A stretch of 64,000 bases of DNA from Rhynchonema sp. JSB1_4 (lineage: Eukaryota; Nematoda; Chromadorea; Monhysterida; Xyalidae), in assembly GCA_030248065.1 (NCBI GenBank), contig JASAMV010007919.1, positions 1 through 64,000 on the forward strand, written 5' to 3'. Below the pieces are notes generated by a model, which saw only the letters and a list, made by a program, of their open reading frames with translations, was not told where the DNA came from and ran no database searches. The position numbers were made by a program, and so were the translations under genes. Shown here one piece after another: positions 28,812 through 41,821 of this stretch. Positions within the stretch are counted from its first letter, which is position 1, and the number at the start of each line of letters is the position of its first letter.

Positions 28812-30422
28812 TGTGGCTCACCCCCATTGTTGATTATACACAACTGATAATTTTCAAAGCAGGAACTACAGACTTAATAAATCACCACAAGAACAAACTC
28901 TTGATTCAACAAACTGTTTGAGTTCTCGTGAAAGTTATTGGATATAATGTAAACAAGGCATACGTGTAGGGGGGTTCATGTGAACTGCAGCTGTTTGGTA
29001 AACTGGTACTACCATACGAGCACCTACAAAATATGCTTAGTCACATTGTGGCGTTTGAAAAGATGGAGCGTCACTCAGTGATTACACTTAAAATTACTCG
29101 TCTGTGAACACAAAGTTTTTGGAAGTGCTGGCCTACAATCGGTGAAGAAGCCTGCCCTCACTGTGAAAATGTCAATCTAACTTTTGCCTGTCTTGCAACT
29201 ATTTTTGTCCTTTATATATACATATAGTCAAAAGCGGAACCAAGCAGCACAGGGTGGAAGGTGTAGGTGTTGGCTTAGTGATGGATGACCAATAATTTAT
29301 TGCTATGTGGTACTGTACAAACAGACAGTTCAAATTTTTCCGACCTTTTGATCTGTTGACGCCCCGAATTAGTACACGTCAAAAAAACAACTCAGATTGT
29401 TTTATGGTACGCGGATGATAAGGGACTGGTATTCTTTGAACAGCTTGCAACTCTGAATTCTTTTTGTGCATGACCCAATAATCTAAGCTGTAGCGTCGCC
29501 AAGTGCAATTGATGTGATAAGCCGAAATCTTGGCGAACAAAGAGATCGTATATAAACTAGCTAGAGACAATTGTCCAAAAGTTTATCCGGCGGGGCTTTT
29601 GCTTGACACCCGCCAAACACTTCTTTCAACAACAGCTTTGCACCTGCAGCGTAGACTGCTTGGAGTATCTTATTGCCCGAAATATTTACCCATCCGCACG
29701 TGTACAACAATAATGCGATTATACGGTATTTATGACGTCCTTTCACCTACATATACGTCACAAGAAAATGTTTCTCAGGTGCCCGGTTTTTGCCTGTATT
29801 TACCCAGGTGCAATTATTTATGCCTACCAACATTATGTTTCTGTTTGACCCAGTGGGACCCAATAACCGAATAAAAACAACTTATGCGTCTCCTTTGCAT
29901 TTTTCTGTCGGCAACAGGATGCAGCCCGCCCAACCAGGTTCATCATTTGGACAACTGAAAGTGTCGTCGAACCCATTATGCTATTATTGGGGTTAATGTA
30001 GGCGTGTTTCAAGTTTGCAGGTGGATCCGAAGGTTCTTTTCCAAACCCAGTAGGCGGATGACTAAAACGGATATGTCCGAATGCACCTCGAGGTGAACAA
30101 GCATAGATGCTCGTAAAAGTTGAATGTGAGGGGATGTGAGCCTCGGTCAATCAATATGAAGTTTCAGTCCAGTTCGTCCTTCTATGCACTATGATGAACA
30201 CCACACAAAGCGCAAATTTCGTCACTGTTTGATGCTCCGTATCGTGATGGATGTGTGGCTGAGCGAAGGCCAGACGTACACCTTGGCACAAGCAAGAAAT
30301 GTCAATTTTAAAAAGGCACAAGCGCAACAAACCAGTCGAAAACACCAAGCATTTATTTTTCGATTTTCTACTGAACAATTCAGCTTTTCTATTGCTCATA
30401 CTAAAATCTGACCAAACACATC
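28812..30422. other. Intergenic stretch, nothing recognised
   Basis: Short frames only, on both strands; no inverted ends, tandem arrays or RNA-gene boxes were noticed. The segment probably holds the promoters of the SLC17 gene (minus) and of the secreted Pro/Gly-rich protein gene (plus), which are transcribed away from each other. Confidence 0.5.
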
Positions 30423-33274
30423 ATGCATAGACGTCGCACCGCTTTTCTAATTCTACTGCTGATAATTAGTGATGCATTTTCGAATCACGACAAAATTGCA
30501 CAGCGATTCAAGTTTCATCCTCGGAGAGTCAGGAGACGAGCGAACAGGGAGGTGATCGACCAACCATTCCGAGTCGATCTGAAAGAATTTGTTGATCAGA
30601 ACATTCTCAGCATCCCGAATCCGCACGAACTACCGAGACCGGTCATCGACCAAGTGGCGAAAATTATTGTGCCGATGATTCCCAAGGACATGCCAAGCTT
30701 AAAGGTCAGGGCGGTCACAAATATAGCTGCACTAAACAAAAAGTGACGTATTTTACAAAGTCATGTCAGGGTTTAAAAAACTGGAAAAAATGCGTTCCGA
30801 GTTTTTGGACGCCGTGAAGCCGAATATGGTCTTACAATTTTTGGTCCGGGTACTAGGGTCCAAGAAATCATCAGTTTTAAGCTGAAAGTACCTGAAACTC
30901 GATTGCTCTATTCCATTCAAGAAAAAAGTGCTGTAAGTATACAATCATATTGAAGGCACTGGACCAATTCGTGAAAGACATCCAACACCCGCCGCACCCT
31001 GGACCACCCTTAGAAGGTCAACCCCTTCCTCCAAGCCCATGGTCGTCGGGTGGCGGTGGCGGATCAGGTGGTGGTGGAGGTGGAGGGTTCCTGTTTCCAG
31101 GTGCCCCGCCGATGCCGAAGATTCCGAGTGGTGATCCGGCCATACCGGACATTCCAAAGATCCGAATGTTACCGCTGATCCCCCCTTGCCCACCGATACC
31201 GCTTCCACCCGGATTGCCCCCCGGATCGCTCATGTGTCCGCCGATTCCGTTCGATATTCGTCTATTGATGGAAATGCCCGACATGATCAAGGCTGGAATG
31301 AAACTGGTACTGCTTTACGTGCATTTCTTCGTTTCCAATTCTGAAGTATTAGGTACTGTATATATCTTTGTTTTAGCCAACTCTGCTTCAATTATTCCCG
31401 ATTCCACCTGAAACACATCCGATTCCATTTATCAAAGCGCTAATTGTGCGTTTGTTTGGCTTTGCCCCTTTTTACTTCAGTTTTCCAGTTTTTTTGCGCT
31501 TGTTTAGACTTCAAATCGACAAAATAACCTTTTGCTACAAAGGTGCGCTCCTGTTTCTTCAGCAATTCATCATCGATCTGATCAAGTTGATTCTCAAATT
31601 TGCCGGTCTGCAGAAAGGTGGTGGAGGAGGTGGAGGTGGTGGAGGGGGAGGGGGCAAAAAAGGAGGAGCACGAAGAGGGGGAGAAGCAGGAGGTGGAAGA
31701 GGTGCATTGCGCGGAAAAGCAAAAGGTTGGCATAATCCACCTGTATTAATATTGCTCAAAAAAGGAAAATGTAGTATACATATTTCAGGGCCTGGAGCTA
31801 ACGGCAGAGCAGGTGGTCGTGGCGGAGGAGGTGAAGTAACTGCAGGGAAAAGTTACGGAACAGGAAAGGTCACAGAAAAAGAGGGACGAGTTTGGGTGCG
31901 TTCGACTAAAGGATCATGATTATCCCGATGAGGTTCGATGAAAATCCGTGTCATGTTGCAGCGTTTGCTGTATGATGGCCACGGCGGGGTGCTCGAGTCA
32001 GACAAGGAGGCCGAAGGTCAACAAATGGTGAACATCAATGGATCGATGGTACCAAAGTGGGCCACCAATGGATCAGCGATGGGAACCGAGGATTGGCCAA
32101 TGGGAGGCGAATATCCGACGGGACCTGGAGGATGGCCGGAAGGTTAGCATCACGCACAAAACATCCATTCAACAATTTGTGGTGATAATGGACCACACAA
32201 TGAACCTGAGCCTCGTGCGACCAGGCCTGCGCCCAAGGTAACTCCGCTGCACAATCTACTGTTTCTAGGTGCCGATTCGTTCGCTGCTCCTGCTCTGTTG
32301 CAAGGCGTGATGGCCCAAGCCAAGGGATTGACGTTGCCCGACTTCATGAACTTCTTGTTTTTGCCAATGACCATACCGAAGCTGTTGGCGTTATTCGTCC
32401 AGATATTCAGCATGCTCACCATTCCCACAATGCTCAAGTTAGATATCGTTTTCAAAAAAACGTTGCCGTCTGCTTTCCATGCAGTGAATCCCGATTATAC
32501 TATTAGAATTTATACCAGCTAATTAAGAGATTAATGGCAGATTGGGAACCAAACTGTCGTTTACTTGGTAGAAAAATTCACAACATGGAGGTTTGAGAGT
32601 TGACTGCATTGTAGTTATCACAATAATTCTTTGAATCGGTATCAAATCAGTGCCGCATGGGCAAAGCTGATTTGGTTCCAAGATTTATTGACTTTGAAAC
32701 AATCTTTCGAGAACACAGATCAGCTGCCAGGTGCGGACGAAATGTACATTGAACCGACAGTCAGCATTGCATTCATAAATAGCGTGCTCGGTTTATACGC
32801 AACATATTACCAACATCCTGTAGATTCTTCATGGCGACAAACTGAATGAGTTACAGCATCAAGATGGGCGGCGACTTTGATGCAAAGGCGATGGCAGATA
32901 AAGCCAAAGCCAAAGAAGACAACGAAGGAAAACAGAGGGATGAAGAAGAGAGTGGCACAGGGGGCTCAGGAGCGAAAGGAGGAGGGAGTTATAACGGAAA
33001 TGTAGCCGGTCCCGGGCGAACTGGCCTTGGATCCCAGTACAAGCGAGGGACAGGGGGCGAATCAAATCTCGAATTAGTGAGAAATGAAGGCTCAATTAAC
33101 GAGAACATGACAAATGAAGACACCAGAGATTTGACTGATCCGATTTTGGCGTTAGTCTGTTTTGTAACCTGGTACAACTACAGAATTGAAAATTTTTCTA
33201 CGAAATTGATTTTCAGCAACCAGGTCAATCGGGATGCCAAAACTTGGTCGTGGAAAGACTTCAGATATGGATAA
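30423..33274 (+). CDS. Novel secreted Pro/Gly-rich protein
   Basis: I do not recognise the family. Exons supported by phase: 30423-30704, 30956-31306, 31377-31445, 31563-31725, 31789-31868, 31962-32142, 32269-32437, 32651-32730; a further exon from about 32,855 and a last one at 33,219-33,274 are likely but the junction after 32730 is unsettled. Residues 1-20 (MHRRRTAFLILLLIISDAFS) are a signal peptide. A dibasic cluster RRVRRR follows. Exon 2 has a Gly run, then PPMPKIPSGDPAIPDIPKIR and LPLIPPCPPIPLPPGLPPG. Exons 3-4 give FPIPPETHPIPFIKALI and the amphipathic FIIDLIKLILKFAGL, then GGGGGGGGGGGGGKKGG. Exon 7 holds PDFMNFLFLPMTIPKLLALF. The mix of Gly runs, IP/PIP repeats and amphipathic helices suggests a structural secretion (cuticle, eggshell, silk or glue); that is inference only. 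Confidence 0.6.
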
Positions 33275-33422
33275 AACAACAATATTATTGATGCCAACAC
33301 TGTGATCGTGATGTTAGTGCTCTCGACTTTTGTGGTCTTGGTCTGTGTTGAACATGTATGTACAATATGTAAGTATAGGTATACGGCTTGTTTCGCACTG
33401 CCAATTAACACAGAAGAGATCA

Positions 33423-36400
33423 TTAAACTTTTATGAGGGCGTTTGTGCAATGTATCCATGTGGGTATAATATTTGATGAGACATCACACATGGACAGGTG
33501 GCGAGGGCTGTTGTCCGTTGATGATGGATTTGAGTTTGTCGATGCCACTGTCACTGCTGTGCAGCTCGATTCGTTCGTTGACCTTGACAAATCAGGTTGA
33601 TTCGGACTTACTGATAACGTTTCGACAGCGGTCACCAACCTTGTCAAAATCGACCACAATTCCCGCTTCGGGATCCTCGATGCTGCCGTTGGCTTGGTGC
33701 ACGTTTCCGACCGACCCCACCGAATCGTCTTTTGAGCCGCCATCTGCCAATTCACTTTTGGTGATTGATTGATTTGATGTGATTTCATAAATGCACCTCA
33801 GTCCAACTGCTGATAGTGCGTTTTTTTTTCATGAGAAAATTCATTAAAAACCTTTGACCTTCATCGTCTGCATCCACACAACACAAGTATCGCCATAATC
33901 CAATGAACAACAGCGGTAAGGGCGCAACAAATGAACTGACGACTGACACAGTATCGGCCAAATCGCTGTCTGGCTCACCAAATGTTGACTGTTAAAAATA
34001 ATTCACATCAATAATACTGATGATATACATAAGATGTTTCTGTGAGGGTATACGACCATCGACTCGCTGTAAGTGCTCTTCGCTATATATTTATTTAATT
34101 ATCCGTCTAAATTGTGGTCTGTCCGCTAGACAGATCCGACACGCACGATCAAAGTACACACCAACCATGAGTAATCTCTTGATGACGTGCGTATTCTGAA
34201 CACAGGAAGCAATTGCGATTGTGATTCCGTCGGCCATCGGGCGGCGAAAGCAGGCTGATAGAAGCAGACCGAGCGCAAAACCAGCCAGGGGCAATAGGGT
34301 GCCTGCAAAATCTCTGCTCTTCACGCATATGTATATATGTAATTAAAACCGGTGGCCTTTTGGCGCACATGCTGTATATTTCAATGTCAGGCTATCCTTC
34401 GTTTCCAGTCAATAAAAGGTGGTTAGCTAACGAGAAATTGTGAAAAACGTCGGCTTTACTTCTCACCACTGCACATCAACCTGATTAATTATTGCTTGTT
34501 TGTTTGGCAGTGCAAGGATGAGGGGCTGCATGATGCACTTTACTGCCAAAACGTTTTTGCATATTGCACGCACATACACACGCAACAGTGAAGCAAGGCA
34601 CTGGCCATGCAGCACGCATACACGCACTCTGCGGCATAAACACAGACGCACATGGCCAGCTGGCTGAGGTTTCACAGAATGGCGTATTATAGTATTTGTT
34701 ACCCCCCGGCCCCGAACCGGATGCCAGGAAGGTGCATGTCGCCCTTGGAGTGTAAGCTACTTTCACAATGATCCGTTTTCCGTGTTCCGGTTTCCGGTTT
34801 TCAAATCTCAAAAAATGAACTCCGATTACTGTATAATACCACGACTTGTGTCACGCAATCCGATCACAACAAAGTTGGTGTTACATTTACAACTGCAGCG
34901 TATGTCATCGGTCGGTACAAAGCATATCGGTACTCAGACATCACATTCCTGTACGGTACGACACCAAGAAACTGTACTCTTGATAAAAATAGCATTCCGT
35001 ACATAAATTGGAAATCGACTGATTGCTAAAACTAAGAAAACGGTTTTTACGTGTATAACGAACCGGCCAACCAAATCTTCAAATCGCCGACTTCGAACAC
35101 ATGTGTGTTGGCCCAAATGCCAAATGCGCACATGAACACGCTGACGAGGCAGTAGTAGGTTCGCAGAATCTACACATAAAGATTCCCAGAACTAAAGATC
35201 GATTTATACTTCTGACTTCCGGGAAGTAGAAGTCAAAATCCGGAGAAGTCACTACCACACAGAAGTGTCCGGCAAGGCTATGATTGCTTGTGGTGATTGC
35301 CTGTTCCGCTCTGTCCATTGACCGCTGCCTGCCGCCTACTGTTCTTTCTCTGTTAATGAGCTGACCGAACGAGCAGTCACAAATTTCTGACTGCTACTGC
35401 CAGGCAGTCAGAGTATAAACCGACCTTTAAGGCGACCGTATACAAAACAGATGATAATGCCAAACACCGGCTAATGGTTTTGTCGCCAAATCACGTCGTC
35501 AAATAAAGTCGTTGGGCCCAAATGAGCGCGAAAATCATACATGTGTTTGACGACAAGATGCGACGACATGATTTGACCACATTACATAAGCCCAAACGCC
35601 AAGTGCCAACCTTTCCAAAATGCTGTGCCCATATTGGTCTGCAGCATCTAAGAGCAACGCCAATCATGAGTGAAGCAAAGAGAAAGGCAGTCGACTGCAG
35701 CATGGCCATGTAGGGCACTGTGATGGTTTGACGCGGTCCGATTTGTCGCAGTCTAGTATGTACTCCATCATGGCCAATGTCGTGTTGCTCGATCACGTGT
35801 TGTCCGATACCAAGCAGCCATGCCGGCATCAGGGCTGCAAAGGGCAGCAGGAAGGTATGACATGATGGTTGGACAGTTGACTTGGGCACCAACCGAACGC
35901 AACCAGTGCACTCGAGCACACAAGCACGACGGCCAGGTCGATGTTGCCATGAAGCAGCACCGCCCAGCCAATAGCAGCTGCACTTGATGGGGCACAGCCT
36001 GTGGTGACCACAGCCAGGGCTTGTCGTGACATCGACTCCGGCATGAACACATGATACGCGATTATCAGCGAAACCTGCAACCTTGATCGGCTTATCTGCG
36101 TTTACGGGTTGAAGAAGGCTCACGGCCGGTGCCTATGCCCTGCTTCTATGGGTGCATAGCGTTGTGTATAACACCGTTCAGTCCGGTGATTCTGGAACAC
36201 ATGTTTAGTTGGTACCTGACAGAATTAATGCATTTGAATCTGTGTTAACTACAGTAACGCTCATGTATACCCAATACGACCCACGCGTAATTGCTGTTTT
36301 GAAACAAAAGCATACCACTAACAATGGGCAAGAACATAGTGTGACACAGCACGCCGAGAATGTATGAGGCCGGACTAAGGAAGATGTTTTTGACGGTCTC

Positions 36401-37113
36401 CGGGTTGATCTGCGCCCCAACAATGATGAGACCGACTCCAACGAGCACGATCAGTGCTGCGATGTAGACAACTTGCCGAAACACATTGTCCCTGAGCACC
36501 CAGACGGTGTAGTCGAATGATTGGTCGAATATGGTCACTTTGAGCTTGCCCTTGCCGATCGTCTCGCCTGCGTGTGTTTGTTGGAAAAACGTTGACTAAT
36601 CAGCTGTGAAACATCAACGCCGCACAAACACGCTGTTGCCAACCTCTGACAAAGATGGTTTTCTTTTGGCTGCAATTGTAGACCAGAGCACCGCTGGTGT
36701 TGTCCGCTCGGCATGAGATCGGTCGGACGTTGAACTTGAAATTATTATTGTAAATGCTGACAATCGTAGGAGACTGCGACGTTCGAGCGAAGGGCAGCTG
36801 CTTTCCTGATTGTGAAACATTGCTTTGGAAACGAATCTGAAAGTACAAGATATACACAGCATAGGTGACAGTTTCATAAGTATGTAGTTTTGAAATCCAC
36901 GTTCTGCTAATTTGTCAATGACAACAAAACACTCACATGCACTTTAATCCCCAGGACATGAGATGCACGCAGAATACTGCCCGATTTGTTTGTCAGTTCC
37001 GTCGGTGCGAACATTACACTCAAGTTCTGTGGTACAAGTTTGGCCCCAAGACCACTCGGACCGAATAAAGTGCCAAGGAGTATTAGATGAAGTGAAACCT
37101 CCATTTCGAACAA
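33423..37113 (-). CDS. SLC10-type transporter (P3 protein-like) with N-terminal extracellular domain
   Basis: Sodium/bile-acid symporter family, about 608 aa. Exons from the 5' end: 36937-37113, 36632-36836, 36278-36567, 35894-36074, 35611-35834, 35064-35169, 34166-34302, 33859-33988, 33423-33796; phases fit throughout. Residues 1-25 form a signal peptide. A luminal domain follows with N-glycosylation sites (NLS, NKS, NVS, NTS, NCS), as in SLC10A3/P3-like members. The transport core shows VVYIAALIVLVGVGLIIVGA, TTGCAPSSAAAIGWAVLL then HGNIDLAVVLVCSSALVAFG (the family TGC-PGG and D-N-L-S/A-V region), VPYMAMLQSTAFLFASLMIG, and LPLAGFALGLLLSACFRRP with SCVQNTHVIKRLL. The core GG is replaced by SS in TGCAPSS. 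The tail is a Ser/Thr-rich cytoplasmic segment of about 120 residues, which may contain a further intron. Transport activity is not certain, since P3-like members are orphans. Confidence 0.8.
35466..35592 (+). mobile_element. GTCGTCAAATCA MITE, copy 2
   Basis: Between SLC10 exons. Shares TTTTGTCGCCAAATCACGTC, AAATGAGCGCGAAAATCATA, GACGACAAGATGCGACGACA and ATTACATAAGCCC with the copies at 7.0 and 59.1 kb; orientation is opposite to copy 1. Confidence 0.7.
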
Positions 37114-38144
37114 TAACTGAAAATTAAAATTTATGTGTAAATTTCACACAACATTGGGCACAACAGATTGAACAAGTTGTCGGATGCGACTTCCCCTAGA
37201 GTTGCTAATACAACACCAGCTGTATTTGTTTTTCTGTGGATTATAATCTTCGTAACATAAGAACAGGCAGACAAACATGCACACGTGCCTTTTCTACAAC
37301 TAATGGCTCGTGGACGTTGTCTCGTTTGGTTTGGTTTATTGCTCTCAGTGACGCATAAAACCATGCGCGTAAATTAGTGACAGAGGCAAAGTTACAAGAC
37401 CGGGTGGGACAATTACGGAAATGAAAATAGTTACAACACTGATTATAACAAAACCACAGCAAATAAAAGCTACAAAAAGCGCCAAGGAGAGAGAAAGATC
37501 ACGGACATCAGGACAGATCACAGGACATGTTACCATAACAGAACTGAAAATTATGCATTAATCCTCGTCCTCGTCAAACGACAAATGTCGGGCTCAGAGG
37601 GCGCATATTGGGATCAGTCCATATTGTCAACAGTCCAGAACAGATGGTGGGTTGGTGATTGTCCGTCACTTCCGTGTACCACCATTTAGCGACGTGGCTG
37701 GCGTCCCCAGGCTGACGTGAATGCGTATCGAACGAGACATCGCCATATACATCCCGTTGACCGCATCCGGACGCGGTAGCGATAGAGCCCCACCGTTGTC
37801 TCGTCACTATGCAGACTTTGGTACGAAGCCAACCCCAGCATCGAACCGAAGTACAAATTTCCGCTTGACCACATATGCACTTGATGGTTGTGTTGTTTTC
37901 ATAAAAAAACAAGGTCCGGATTCTGTGGTGCCAGAAACAAACAAGCAAACACGAAGCGATAAGCGGTCGCTTAGCCTCTTCTGATTCAGGAGAGCTTTGT
38001 GCAAAATAAACCAACACACAGCATCCACTTCCGGATGTGTGCAAAGCGGAGAACTAACTACCTGCACCCAGCAGCAGCACTGTCCAAGCAGGTGAAGGCT
38101 ATGAATACATACATTGTCTAATGTCACGTCTGAGGAAGCGCGCA
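37114..38144. other. Intergenic stretch, no gene recognised
   Basis: Minus-strand frames of up to 156 codons occur at 37.57-38.15 kb but show no domain, no consistent splicing and a skewed Cys/Trp-rich content, so I do not call a gene. Likely holds the SLC10 promoter. Confidence 0.45.
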
Positions 38145-39190
38145 TGCTATTAGATGGATCAAGTTAGCTTGATTAGGATGTTTACATCAGCGTTGGTCTG
38201 TCTTATGGAAGGGTGTGGCTGATGTTGGAAGCAAGCTGACATTTTGAATAACGCAGGTCAACATCCAATTCGTGTATAGTTCAGTCAATGGCATGACTAG
38301 CGGCTACGAATCTGTGCCAACCATACAATCAAACACTCGTGCAAAATGCGTGACACATTCAGCTCCCTGCCACTGCAGATGGCCGTAGGTGTTTCATATC
38401 ACATGATTGTTTTTGAGGGCACGCTCTGAACAGTTGATATTGGACCACAGGACGCAAATTAAAAAATACACTCGATTCTCCCATAACGAGCTTCCATATA
38501 GTGAGTCATTCTGTGCTAAAGGCTAAAGTCGGAGGTCCAACTTTCGTCTGTGTCTTGGGTATTTAGTGCACTCCCCACACTTTATACAAAAAGTAAACTG
38601 AAAAACACAATTTGACAGTTGAGTCTCTTGGAAGTTTGTGTTGCTATTCTCACTTCTTATTATAAACGCTTGGATTTCTTATTATTCGGATAAATATCGG
38701 CAAGGCAATGTTTCTCCTGGGGCCCTTGACGGGTCCGTGTCACTAGTACATTTAGTAAGTTGCGACTAAATTTGAAAAACGTTCTCATGGCCAGCATTTA
38801 GTAGTGACCATAAATAAACCAATCAGTTGTTTTTTGCTTTCTGAGGTACGATATTTCTACTTGATTGTATGTATATTTTTTCAATTTGCATTCTGTGGTC
38901 CAATATCAGCTGTGCAGAGCGTGTGCTCAAAACAATCATGTGAAACGCCTACGGCCAGATGCAATGGCAGGGTGCTGAATGTGTCACGCATTAATGCACA
39001 CGTGTTTGATTCTATTACTTGCACCGCAAATCGTAGCCGCTAGTCATGCCATTGGCTGGACTATACACGCGTTGGAAGCTCACAACGTTATTGGTATACT
39101 GTCAGCTAGATTCCAACGTTAGTAACACCCTTCCAAAAGACGCTAATGTAAGCATCCTGATTTCGCTGATCCGTCTAATAGCATCCGTTT
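38145..39190. mobile_element. 1.05-kb inverted-repeat element, about 310-bp arms
   Basis: Left arm 38,145-38,460 and right arm about 38,885-39,190 are inverted copies. Matching words: GCATGCTATTAGATGGATCA against TGATCCGTCTAATAGCATCC, GTATAGTTCAGTCAATGGCA against TGCCATTGGCTGGACTATAC, and TTGATATTGGACCACAG against CTGTGGTCCAATATCAG. The 425-base loop is AT-rich and non-coding. Arms are diverged by point changes and small indels, so it is not recent. Confidence 0.8.
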
Positions 39191-39455
39191 AGCTAAATGG
39201 AGGTGATTTCGAAGTTGACACATTTGCGCTTCATGACGACATAAAAGGACGACACAATATGGAAATATTTTCTCGGGGGATAAAAATAGAATATGGCTTC
39301 CGAGAAAACGGTATAGAAGAACGGTACTGAAAGGTTTTCAAGCAAGCTACATTTAAATTGTGGTTGAATAAGCGACTTTTACACTGGAAATCACAGAAAC
39401 ATTAAAATCGCAAGATGCGACCCAACCTGCACACGACCAAACCCGACCCGATCAG

Positions 39456-39745
39456 CCAGGGTACCCATGGTACTCAGGGTACCCAGTCAACCATGCAAAA
39501 GATTGGAGGCAGATTTTCCAAAAAACGCAGAAATAAGCTTTGAAATTACAGGGTGTCAACTAAATATGTCCACGTATAATGGGAATTTGCATAAAGCATT
39601 TTTTGGCTGCGGCTGCGTCACATATCTGCGTTTTGCCGGCTGTGGGTACCCAGGTCGAAGTTTTGGAAATTCTACGTTTCCCATGTATAAGAATTCGCGC
39701 GCGAGCGAATTCTCCAATTTTGGGGTACCCTGGGTACCCAATTCA
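39456..39745. repeat. GGGTACCC palindrome cluster, left of BEL relic
   Basis: AGGGTACCCATGGTACTCAG, GGGTACCCAG, GTGGGTACCCAGG and GGGGTACCCTGGGTACCC occur within 290 bases. A second cluster lies at 40,875-40,965 on the other side of the BEL/Pao relic. Confidence 0.65.
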
Positions 39746-39798
39746 AACTGCATTTGTATTTTCTGTCGAAGGCGCGAACATGAGCGACCCGAGGTGAA

Positions 39799-40415
39799 CA
39801 TGCCCGACATCACGGAAAAAGAAATCGAACAGGCGCAGAGTGAAGTGCGACGAACGCGTCAGACGATTGTTATGTGCGGTGTGAAAATCGCAGTGCCAAA
39901 AGTCGTTCGCTTGATCGATCCATCGCGATTTTCCTCATACGATAACCTGCTGGGTTCGGTTGTATTTGTGTTCCGTTATTTGAAGAAGATCGTTCTGAAC
40001 AAAGTCGATTCAACGGTGTTTGAGCACTCGGTATTTGTTTCGCAGCGTGAACTCGGTCATGCAAGCCGAGGGTCCGATTTCCGGTCGCGAATTGTTGCTC
40101 GCCGAATGGTTCAGCTGCCGCCACACCCAAATGTTGAACTATCCCGATGTTGTGCGTGAACTGAAAGTCGGAGGCAAGCGTTATCGATTGGTGAAGCAGT
40201 TGAACATTCAACTCAATGAGCAGGGACTGTTGCGTTGCGAGGGTCGTCTGATGAAGTCGGATCTGGATAAAATGGCACGAAAACCAATTCTGCTACCAAA
40301 AGACGATCCGTTTACGCTGTTGTTGATTCGTCATATTCACGAATCGCGGTTCCATGACGGACAACAGCAAACCATCGCTCATGTTCGCGTTTTCGACATT
40401 TTCATGCACATTTAG
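39799..40415 (+). pseudogene. BEL/Pao retrotransposon polyprotein fragment
   Basis: Two overlapping frames. The first gives VVRLIDPSRFSSYDNLL then FVFRYLKKI, the conserved link after RNase H in BEL/Pao. The second, shifted by one near 40,040, gives ISGRELLLAEWFSCRHTQ, YRLVKQLNIQLNEQGLLRCE, GRLMKSDLDKMARKPILLPK and LLIRHIHESRFHDGQQQT, the integrase zinc-finger (H2C2) stretch. It stops before the catalytic integrase core. No LTRs, protease or reverse transcriptase were seen nearby, so this is a decayed relic. Confidence 0.8.
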
Positions 40416-40874
40416 TTTGCACGCGCATTGGTTTGTGCATGCGTGCCTGCGCGTTCTGTTGGAAAATAACAATGAAAAAATCTAACTATGCCAGAATTTC
40501 ATTGTGATGATTATGTGTTGGGTGGCCCAGTTGTAGATGCGCCATTGCGGTGTCACGGTTGTCGCGGTGTCTTGTTGGTGATGGGGTGCTAATCCAAAAT
40601 TTGTCAATGTGTGCGTTGTCTAATTGTGTTTATCCAATTGTCTTTTTCAAACACATGACGACGACGTGTATAGCTGCATGTTGTTATTGTTCGGATTATC
40701 ATGACTGCACTAAGCCTACGGCATGCTGCCGTGTTACAGTGTTCGGAAACGTTGTTTTTCTCATTATCATTTTCCCACTTACATACGCCATAGTCGGCAT
40801 GCATGTGCATGCAAACGCATGCTCGTTTCGACCTTCGGACCCAAGGGACCCACGCTTTTTTCGCGATAGTATCG

Positions 40875-40965
40875 ACCTGGGTACCTAGGGGACCAGGCTT
40901 GTGGCGTAGACCCTGTAGCTGGGTATCCTGGGTACCATGGGTACCCTAAGCGCCCAGGTTTAAAA
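40875..40965. repeat. GGGTACC cluster, right of BEL relic
   Basis: CTGGGTACCTAGG, CTGGGTATCCTGGGTACC and ATGGGTACCCTAAGCGCCC in 90 bases. Same phrase as the cluster at 39.46-39.74 kb; together they bracket the BEL/Pao fragment and about 450 further non-coding bases. Confidence 0.65.
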
Positions 40966-41821
40966 GGCCCGCTGGGGCCTTTATGCAACCTGCCGATTGC
41001 CGTTGCTTAGCACAACTTGTAATTGATATCCAACAGAAATTTTTCCTGGCACCAAGGCAAATAAACTATTCCATAGCACAAATGTGCTAGCTTCCCACTC
41101 TCGCCTCCATAAATCTGCACTGAGCACTCAAGCTGGTTCTATGCAGATATCCTTCATTAGGACAGTGATGTGTATAGCTATAAAAGTTGGTCAAGTCAAC
41201 AAAAATCTGAGCTTCAAATGTCCCTTGGCATCCGGCAAGCTGTGACTTTTATGCAAAATAATGATCTGCTATGAACGAACATGTACATACATATACATAT
41301 GTACCTATGTAGCAGTGTACCTTATAAGGTATAGTGTGACACGGTCGGCTGTTATCTTCTGAGTGTCAGTCGGGAGCAAATTAGCTACGCTCTGGTGCTA
41401 TATGCGGCTAAGCCAATTAGCCTCGAAAGGACAGGCAAAACAGTACGCACCAACTGTACGACACCGGCTAGTACGGGTCAATTTTTGTCACTCTAATCGG
41501 TGGTGCACAGATCATTTACATGGAGATACAGTACCTGGGTTGTTTTTTTAAACCATATAGGATTGACTGGATTATTGGATTATGGTCTTACAATAATTAT
41601 CACGAAGCACATCATCAACAACGACTTGTTTTCCATGACCGTCTTACACAGCACATAACGAGATCTCAGCGGTTGGCCGTGACAGAAATCTGGATGACAA
41701 ATCAGTGACAAATAACATCATACACACGTCATAAAAACACCGCAAGAAAACACAATTATTGCCTTCATTTGCTGCTCAAGCACTGGGGAAGTTCAATGGA
41801 GGAGGGATGTGGTAAATAAAG

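Noticed and set aside
35491..36123. 210-codon minus-strand frame as a separate gene
   Set aside because: It is the SLC10 exon 35611-35834 extended through flanking introns in frame.
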